DNA of 41,636 nucleotides from Welwitschia mirabilis (Eukaryota; Gnetophyta; Gnetopsida; Welwitschiales). The DNA lies in contig JBOZIK010000001.1 of assembly GCA_051453625.1 (NCBI GenBank), positions 169,006,468-169,048,103 of the forward strand. Direction: 5' to 3'. The notes under the pieces were generated by a model that did no database searches, was not told where the DNA came from, and saw only the letters and a program-made list of their open reading frames with translations. The position numbers were made by a program, and so were the translations under genes. Shown here piece after piece: positions 34,757 through 41,636 of the stretch. Numbering within the stretch: position 1 is the stretch's first letter; each line of letters opens with the position of its first letter.

Positions 34757-35339
34757 AAAACTTTATCAATCTTAAACATTATCAGCTTTGTACCTGCTCT
34801 TCTATTTGAATATATGTATTTGCATCTAGTAATAGGAACATCTATGAGGGACTATCTTACCAAAAAATCTTTTAGGATTGAAGCCCCTCTATAGTTCCAA
34901 TTGTCACCACCTAATTTTTCCTAGTAGTAAAGGCATTGGTTAAAGTCACTCAATATTAGCCATTTAGATTTATCTACTACAATCCTCTGTGCTTCTTTCA
35001 ATATCGTGGCCTTGTCTAGATTGTACTGTAGCTTGTAAATATTTGTAAGAGCCTAGTTTTCATTCTTAAAAAAAATTATAATATGATTCTGGCTGCTAAA
35101 AATTAGATCTACCTCTCTTTTGGTAGAAACTAGAAGGCCACTAGAGTTACATTGGACAACAATAGTAAAAGATGTCCATTGCCGCCTCAGATTTATTTTA
35201 CTCATATCATTTTTTATCTTTGTTTTTTATAAGCAAACTAAATTAATATCATTTTGACTAATCAGATTTTATAGGGTCTTTTTCTTATAGGAGGATTCTA
35301 ATCCCCTATAATTCCATGAGAGATAATTCATTAAGGGTG

Positions 35340-36420
35340 TTTTCGCCCCTTTCTTGGTACTTGTCCTTTTCTTAATATGTCTTTGATAGTAGCTTGGAAG
35401 CTATTTGTAACTTTCTCTGCTATTTCTCATTCTCGAAGGGTTTTGTTGCTAGGCTTCCTTTTATTTGAGTTTCCAATTCATTGGATTCTTCATTATGTAG
35501 GGATTATTAGGTATCATTCTCATTCATGAGAGGTTGAAATTGATTTTCCTATTTCGGAACTTCCTTTTTCTTACTTTCCTTGGAAAAAATAGTGATATTT
35601 TTTCTGGTTTATTCCTTCTGTTGCTTATGTTAGCATATGTTCTGATTATGATTAGTCTTCCTACAAAATGTATAGGTTTCTTTTTGCTTTTATTTAATAT
35701 TAATCAGTCTTTTCTAGCATTCTTCGCATAGATGATTCAATGTTTCAAAATGTGAGCATTTCTTATCAAGAGGAGCACATCTTCTAGAAGGGTATCCTAA
35801 TTTTTCATAGACTATGTAAAGAATTGGAAGATTCTCATCTATGATGTCTATATCATAAGTTACCTATTTAGATCTAAACTTTATATATTGGATCTCCTTA
35901 GTATACTCAAGGCTCATCCAAGCACAGAATCTGACTAATACTAATCTTGTCTATTTAATAGTAATTCGATCAAGTTTGATCAAATCTCTAAACTAACCTG
36001 CCATTCTCCTTAATAGATCTTCATCATAAAACTCCAAAGGGAACTTGTAGATGTGGATTCAGTTGGGAGTTTATTAAACAAATTTGGGTTCAATTATGTC
36101 CCTAGCATCCATTTGGTTAGGGCAAGGCCTCTAACGCCAAAAAACCATAGTTCTTTTGTAATTATATCATCCCAATCTTATTCATTATTTAGTTGGAATA
36201 ATACTAGCCCTTCTGGCATTGCAATAACATTAAATTTGCTAACTCCTATCCATTTTATAGCAACCCATTCATGAATCCAATCCAACTGAGGTTGGGGACT
36301 AGATGAGACAAACTTGCTAATGAGGCTGAATCTAAGCTTCTTCTTAATTTCACTGCATGCATCTTCATTGATGTCTAATACAAGGGATTTCTGTTTCTTG
36401 GATAACTGAGTCTTCTCCAT
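35340..36420 (-). pseudogene. LINE copy 3 ORF1 remnant (DUF4283-like, zinc knuckle)
   Basis: ATG at 36420 opens about 80 clean codons: MEKTQLSKKQKSLVLDINED, KKKLRFSLISKFVSS, LDWIHEWVAIKWIGVSKFNV and GLVLFQLNNE. The frame then breaks and continues with LPIW-type and FRSKYIKFR-like pieces to a knuckle CSHFETLNHLCEEC near 35730-35790, in which the second Cys is Phe. A basic tail follows up to the ORF2 start. It is the RNA-binding partner protein of the element. The preserved N-terminus makes this copy the best guide to the ORF1 start. Confidence 0.84.
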
Positions 36421-36670
36421 CTTAGGGCCAAACCCCTCAAGAAAACCCTAAAAATCTGATCAAAACTATAAAATGAAGAATTCCTGTAACTGACCTAATG
36501 AACGTCTGTCCTACAGCTGAAAATGTCCACATGCTCCATGACCAGGGACCAAAACTGTCTCCATCAATCCATGATCCTCTAAGACTTATGCCCTCTTGCA
36601 CTCTAGATCCACTAAAACCTCTTAGAGCCTCAAAACTCTAGTAAAGCCTTTGCCTTCTACTAAACCATCT

Positions 36671-36686
36671 TAGATACTTATATGTT
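36671..36686 (+). repeat. Target-site duplication of LINE copy 3, right
   Basis: tagatacttatatgtt, identical to 30149-30164, adjoining the 5' end of the minus-strand LINE. Confidence 0.9.
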
Positions 36687-37489
36687 AATAATTATGCTTG
36701 AGTAATATTTTCTTTTACTTACCTTTTTTGCACCAATCCATGGGGATTGTCATATGAGCATGGAAGAGTATTTCTAGAATTAGCATATTTCCAAGTACAT
36801 TTTAGTTTATTTAAGTACATATTTTATATTTTTTATCATTAGTAAAAGAAAAAGAAAAGAATATTTCCTTTATTTAGATAGAATAGAAAAGAAAAAATTA
36901 TCTACTTTATCTAAATTTTTATTATTATAATATTGAAAAGAAAGAAATGTTCTTATATGCTTGCTTTCTTTTTATGGTTGTTTCTATAAAATGAACCAAA
37001 TGATAATTAGAATTATTATAACTAGGTTAATAATTCATTAGATATCCATATTAGTTAGAATTTTTTACATGCATTTTTATGGTGTATTCATCAAATATAA
37101 CTAAATTAAAATAATTCTAATAATATTCATTCCCACACATGGATTTCATCACCAATGTGGATTACATCATTTATTTTTTTTAATAATACCCTTCTAGAAG
37201 TGGATTTGATTACCACTTTTCTACCCTACCCATGTATGAACTTATTTAGACTTAATATCTTAAGCCCTTAGCATCAATGGATTATGTTGCACCACTCGAA
37301 GATGCTTCAAAAAAGCAGGGGTTATTTGTAAGCATTCATCTACCTCACATACCACCTGTCACTTGTATTTGAGATACATTAAGGTAAAGTGAAAACCTAT
37401 AGAGTTGAGCCTAGCCATGTTTGTATAGTATAGAACCTAAAGTAGAATCAACTCACATTTGGAGGGTGGCCAGATATTGAGTTGAAATG
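36671..37489 (+). repeat. Dispersed repeat B, right part
   Basis: Continues the match to repeat A (26620-27489), for example ttgctttctttttatggtt and ccatgtatgaactta, until gttgaaatg. There the gypsy LTR begins and the match to repeat A (which continues ccattaatt) stops. The rest of repeat B should lie beyond the gypsy element, outside the window. Confidence 0.8.
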
Positions 37490-38729
37490 TGTTAGGGTGT
37501 GAATTTATACAATCCTGAAATTCTTTAAGTAAACCTATAAATCAAATAACTTGTAAAAAAATACACGAATGTCGTAATTATAATGAAGGCACTAAGCTAA
37601 GAGTTAAAGAATTGATTTACAAGATATTTTTGGTCTTTTATCTTATAATAACTAGAAGTAAATAAATAAGTAAATGTAATGTAAGTAAATGAAAATGAAA
37701 TACAAATGGAATGGAATGAATTCTATTTAGTTCCTATCTTCTGTCACAAGAACTAGCTTCTCTATAATTCAGATTAATTAAGAAGAGTATTTAACTAGTT
37801 CTTAACCAGCATGAATCATGAGATCTATCAAGTAGAATATAGATTGCAATGTGAAATGGAATGGAATAGCAATGCAAATATAATACTAACCAAAGTCAAC
37901 CTTAACAAAGATTGCCCTTATGATCTAGATAAAACATAGAATTTTCACTTTAAACTATGATCAATGTAAACTACAAGGAACATACATAGAATTGAAATGA
38001 AATAGCAATTGTATTAATTCAAAAGGAATTGGATTAATTCAAGAAACTTTACATCCACTTATAAAAAAATAGTAACACCTTAATGGAAGAAACTTAGCTT
38101 AACACTAAGGAAACTCCTTTCTATAGCTACTAGATGAACCTCTTGTCCTTCAATCTTCCATCACGAACATATTAGATACAAAAGATGAAAACATACATGA
38201 AGGAGGGGAATGGTATTTATAGTCTTATATTGAGGTTCTAGAAACTCAACCCTATAAGTTGGGAAATAAACCTTAACAGTCCAAATGGATTACTTGACCC
38301 CATTACAAAGATAATTCTTTCTAACCATAGAAAAATAGTTGTCATCCTGACTGTCGTGGGGACGACAGAGGGGATGTCACCCTATGTCAAAAGGTACTTC
38401 ATCAGCTTCATGTCCTACTGTTAGCCCCACATATTTTGTCTATGTTAGCATTGCTATCATTTGCCTATCATGGGGATGACAAAGAGGACGATAGGCTTTC
38501 TTATCTCTAATCTCAAAAGTAAGTCAATCTTTTGCATGATGAATCCTTCTTCCAAGTATGCAGTATTAGAATAAGCCTGAGAAACTTTCAAATATGCTAA
38601 GAATCGCATGTTTTATTGATCATCCTATCAGATATCCATAATCATCATTCTTGCATCTAAACCAGTGTAAATGTCATGCAAAAGCACTTAAAATACACTA
38701 TCAAATTCCTATAAATTGGCATTGCAACA
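37490..38729 (-). repeat. 3' LTR of the gypsy element
   Basis: On + it starts TGTTAGGG and ends GCAACA (TG...CA). On the minus strand it opens TGTTGCAATGCC, has two palindrome clusters in U3 (38341-38378, 38463-38495) and a TATA-like actataaatacc at about 38212-38223. It is about 1,240 bp long. Confidence 0.8.
38341..38495 (-). promoter_or_regulatory. Inverted repeats in gypsy LTR U3
   Basis: ctgtcgtggggacgacag (38351-38368) is a perfect inverted repeat with 7-base arms. A second, cctatc...gatagg with inner gatgac and gacgat, spans about 38464-38494. Both resemble the GTCGT/ACGAC clusters in the LTR at 28251. Confidence 0.55.
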
Positions 38730-38745
38730 TAGCCCTCTACTTAAC
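38730..38745 (-). promoter_or_regulatory. Polypurine tract of the gypsy element
   Basis: Minus-strand GTTAAGTAGAGGGCTA lies directly before the LTR start TGTTGC. It shows that this LTR is the 3' one and that the element body extends to the right. Confidence 0.7.
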
Positions 38746-40690
38746 CTTGTTAGTCTCTAACAAAGTAAGCAGTCAACTATATTATAAGCCAATTTGACTA
38801 AGATAAAATAGTACTAAAAAAATATAAATTGAGTCTAATTAAATCATGTAAGAAAATATATCATAAACAAATTAACTGATACAAATGCTGAAAAATATCC
38901 ATAAGCCTCCTACTTAAGCATGTTACTACAAAATAAATGAATGCCATACACATATAAAAACCATAAAAATATAACATTAATAGCTCATAGAATGATAATA
39001 TGTATGCATATTATAGAAATAGTGATAACAGACTAATGTGACAGACTTAAGTAGTAATAATTCTTTAAAAAAAGTGCTATATTTAAGTTCATTAGTGTCA
39101 TTCATAAAGGCAAAGCTTAAGATTAGATAAAGCATTTTTTAGATGATTTAAAACATCGCTACAAGAAAACTTTAAGAGTGTGCTACTAGATCCTACAAGA
39201 TAAAGTTCATGAATTTTCCATAAATTTATTCAATTAATATGAAAAGCTAATCCAAACAACCCATATGCATAGATAAAGCTTATAAAATGAAAAATTTGTG
39301 CTCGAAATTATAGAAGAAAGCCCAGAAAGGTGTTCTACCCTCCTAATAGGAGAAGCAATACATCCCGAATTTCACCAAAGAGAAAGGCTGAGTGTCATCT
39401 TGTCTATAGCGGAAATGACAGGCGTGGAATGATAGTGATCAAAAGAGCTATTTAGAGAGAAAATAAAATCCAAAAAAATTCTAAAAGTAAGCAAACTCTT
39501 AGAAAAATAGAAAAAAACAAAGAGAAGCTAGAAAGTAAATAAATAGCCTGAAAAACATGCCCATGATAAAAGTAGAATGCATGGAGGAAAATGTAAAAAG
39601 AGAGGAAAATGCAGTAAGTAGAAAGAAACAATGCTCACAGACTCCATAAATGTTCTCAAACTCATGGAAAAGGAAAAACTATAACTTATCAGGTCATGGA
39701 AACCTATCAAGAATCAATCTCTAGGAAAATACATTAATAAAAAACTCGAAAAATGATTAGATCCATAATATTATGCTGAAAAAGTATGGAAATGAAACTG
39801 AAAAATCCAAAAAAACAAATAAAGAAAAGCAAAATGAAAATGGACAACTAGGAATATAAGGAAGACTTCTTTCTTACCCTAAATTCTAACTTAATAAATT
39901 TCCTTAACAATAATCATAAAATCACTTATTGAAAGATGCATTACAGTATGTAGAAATTACAAAGTACCACTCAATGAAGCAATTATTATGTTGATGTCAA
40001 GTATATCTAGTGTTATCAAATAATGAATGATAAGATAAAAAGCTATTTAAAAACAGTGACTCGAGCTACAATATTAAAACAATACTAAAATCCAAAAAGT
40101 AGAGTGATCATGTGGAAGTATTAAGAATAAATAAATAAAAATAAGTCTAGAAAACAAGCAATGTCTCTAATTACATCATAGATATTACTGATCTCATAGC
40201 CTCAAAATGCAATTTATTTATCCATGATGAGGGAGGCGCAATGACTCTCAAAGTAGTAAGGACTCATATAGCATGACCAACTAACCCCTCAGTGGAGTTC
40301 CCACAGCTACTATATTGCACTGCCAAAGGCCCTTCTCAGTAATATTTACCTCGGTGTGCTTGTAGTAGGACATCAGGTGATCATGTTTTTAAGATATAAC
40401 ATGAAAGAGCATGGTCTTCTTCTCTCTNNNNNNNNNNNNNNNNNNNNNNNNNNNNNNNNNNNNNNNNNNNNNNNNNNNNNNNNNNNNNNNNNNNNNNNNN
40501 NNNNNNNNNNACCAAGGCATCTTCCTTTAAAATAAAGTTTAGAGACATACGAATGTCTGAAGATTGAATAAATACAATCTTATCATCTAGATGCCTAAGT
40601 AAAATATTACTAACCATGGAAACTTCATAAGTAAAATACATAAGTTAAGTTTAAAAATATTCAAGTCATAACATGATATTTACCTAAGGA
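38746..40690 (-). other. Gypsy internal region downstream of integrase, no gene recognised
   Basis: Between the integrase end and the polypurine tract, where Athila-type elements can carry an env-like frame. Here the sequence is AT-rich with short frames only. One hydrophobic open frame on - (39528-39710) and one around the 83-N gap (40381-40641) have no recognisable domain, so I do not call an env gene. Confidence 0.5.
40428..40510. other. Assembly gap (83 N)
   Basis: Unknown bases inside the gypsy 3' internal region. The odd size suggests an estimated gap. Confidence 0.95.
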
Positions 40691-40707
40691 ATGAGTTAAA
40701 AAGGAAT

Positions 40708-41636
40708 TTAGATAATGGTAAAAAAAAGGTCTTCTTCATTAAGAGGAGCCTCCAAAATAAGTACTTCTAAAATGTTTAAGGTTTTATCAGGAGATGACTC
40801 ATAAATATTTAATCTTTGTCCATTAACTCTTTGAATTTCTCTAGTGTTTAGATTGAATATTTTAACTGAGTCATTTAAGTATACTTTCTCTATGAGATAA
40901 GGATGTAACCATTTAGAAGTTAACTTGTTGTGCAAAAGGTGTACTCGAGTGTTATATAGAAGGACAAGTTGACTAGGTTTAAACTGCTAATGAATAATAT
41001 TTTTATCATGTCTAAACTTGGCTTGAGTTTTATGAATAAGTTGATGATGTAAAGCATGAGTACATTTTTCATCTAAATGATCAAGTTGGACTAATTGAAT
41101 TTTAAGATTATTATTTAAGTCTATAAGATTAACTTGATGGATGGATCGATAAGAATTATAGTAAACATCAACTAGTAAAATAAAAAATTTTTCATACACA
41201 AGTTCATATGGTAAGAAACCTAGAGAGTTACGCCAAGTAGTACAGTAAGACCAAGAAACATCATTAAGTTTAGAAGACCAAGTCTTTCTATTGACACAGA
41301 ATAATTTTTTAAGAATCCTTTTGATTCCTCTATTTGTATTCTCAGCTTGTCCATTAGTTTGAGGATGATAAGCACAAGCAATTCTATGTTTAACACTAAT
41401 GGATAAAAGAAATTTTCAAAAAAGGTAATTAATGAAATGAGTTTCCTAATCACTAATGATAATTTGTGGAAAATCAAAACATTAAAAGATATGAGTTTGA
41501 ATAAAGTTGCAAATGGTACAAGCATGATTTTTGGTAGTAAGAACAAATTCTACTCACTTAGTAACATAACCAACAGTGACAAGAATATAATTTTGATCAT
41601 GAGAAGGTGGTGTTACAGGGCCTACAAAGTTAATTC
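40708..41636 (-). pseudogene. Gypsy integrase core and C-terminal domain, partial
   Basis: From the window edge leftwards: NFVGPVTPPSHDQNYILV (the usual Asp of DFVGP is Asn), FPQIIISD then TAG and ETHFIN (second catalytic Asp present), HRIACAYHPQTNGQAEN (third catalytic residue Glu present), SKLNDVSWSYCTTWRNSLG and LPYELVYEKFF. The C-terminal part then reads LDHLDEKCTHALHHQ, KFRHDKNI, FKPSQLVLLYNTRVHLLHNK, LTSKWLHPYLIEKVY and REIQRVNGQRLNIYE. The PHQTNGQAE-type motif and the NGQRL tail are typical of Athila/Tat gypsy integrases. Frameshifts and stops show decay. Confidence 0.9.

Larger units (their letters stand above)
31113..35331 (-). pseudogene. LINE copy 3 ORF2: endonuclease, reverse transcriptase, zf-RVT, linker, J-domain
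   Basis: Start ATG at 35331-35329 reads MNYLSWNYRGLES, the normal beginning of a plant LINE endonuclease. Endonuclease motifs are LILSDFNQCL (Gly of GDFN changed to Ser) and ASDHHPI near 34690. A 10-N gap at 34747-34756 lies inside. The reverse transcriptase is present with YVDD at 33445-33456 and FIxxR-type motifs near 33720-33760. A zf-RVT-like finger (CPIC, His, Cys) lies near 32540-32595. The linker at about 31380-31620 shares pieces with copy 2, and the J-domain module ends at TAA 31113-31115. In all about 1,400 codons, with many TAG codons at expected Gln positions and several one-base shifts. Confidence 0.9.
30165..36670 (-). mobile_element. LINE copy 3, full-length non-LTR retrotransposon with J-domain
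   Basis: Same family as copies 1 and 2, on the minus strand, about 6.5 kb including 515 N. Order on the minus strand: 5' UTR 36670-36421; ORF1 from 36420; ORF2 from 35331 to 31113 (endonuclease, RT, zf-RVT-like finger, linker, J-domain); 3' UTR; poly(A) seen as a T run at 30163-30176. An exact 16-bp target-site duplication shows a complete target-primed insertion into repeat B. Stops and frameshifts make it inactive. A segment of its 3' UTR appears on both sides of the 505-N gap. Confidence 0.94.
37490..41636 (-). mobile_element. Ty3/gypsy element (Athila/Tat-like), 3' part
   Basis: Minus-strand LTR retrotransposon running off the right end of the window. Present are the 3' LTR (37490-38729), the polypurine tract (38730-38745), about 1.9 kb of sequence with no recognised gene, and the integrase C-terminal half (40708-41636). 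It was inserted into repeat B. Its other LTR and target duplication (left flank aaatg) are outside the window. Confidence 0.85.

Noticed and set aside
35340-35470. Possible in-frame ORF1-ORF2 fusion or programmed readthrough at a TAG seen in copies 2 and 3
   Set aside because: Small indels (AAGGCC versus AAGCC) make the ORF1 register ambiguous, and TAG from CAG decay is common here. Copy 2 also has an N gap at the junction.
39528-39710. Hydrophobic frame in the gypsy element as an env-like protein
   Set aside because: Only 60 codons, no signal or domain recognised, and hydrophobic runs are expected by chance in AT-rich DNA.
1-41636. CRISPR arrays, bacterial operons or tRNA genes
   Set aside because: No regularly spaced identical repeats and no cloverleaf candidates. 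All recognisable content is plant retroelements.

Overview
This is a repeat-dense, AT-rich window that looks like intergenic DNA of a large flowering-plant genome. The elements are plant types: L1-type LINEs with a DUF4283-like ORF1, a Ty1/copia element whose primer-binding site matches initiator Met-tRNA, and a Ty3/gypsy integrase of Athila/Tat flavour. No intact host gene, tRNA or rRNA was recognised. Coding remnants are riddled with TAG, TAA and TGA codons, mostly explained by C-to-T or G-to-A transitions, as expected for old methylated transposons. Seven runs of N (934-1033, 9709-9718, 15255-15264, 29089-29188, 30520-31024, 34747-34756, 40428-40510) interrupt the assembly.

Layout, left to right: 1-3597 gene-free DNA with one G-rich run; 3612-7174 a 5'-truncated LINE on + (copy 1); about 8404-14389 a near full-length LINE on + (copy 2); 14964-24029 a complete but dead copia element on - with two LTRs of about 1.2 kb and a matching 5-bp target duplication; about 24985-27489 an unidentified dispersed repeat (repeat A); 28251-29088 a gypsy-like LTR fragment on +; 29189-30164 and 36671-37489 a second copy of that repeat (repeat B), split by a full-length LINE on - at 30165-36670 (copy 3, with a 16-bp target duplication); 37490-41636 the 3' part of a gypsy element on -, also inserted into repeat B and running off the window.

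The most interesting observation concerns the three LINE copies. They are one family, and each has the same unexpected C-terminal module on ORF2: after endonuclease, reverse transcriptase and a zf-RVT-like zinc finger comes a Ser/Pro/Gln-rich linker and then a DnaJ J-domain of about 70 residues. This includes the HPD signature (HPD in copy 2, HLD in copy 1, HPN in copy 3) and sits directly before a shared stop position. The YxDD-to-HPD distance is nearly constant (2239, 2226 and 2215 bp). I know of no described plant LINE with a J-domain. If real, the element would carry its own Hsp70-recruiting co-chaperone module. I could not search databases, so novelty is unverified.

Secondary points are a third reading frame downstream of RNase H in the copia element (about 320 codons in one register, with stops but no obvious frameshift), a 66-bp tandem repeat in both copia LTRs, and repeated short GTCGT/ACGAC palindromes in the two gypsy-like LTRs.
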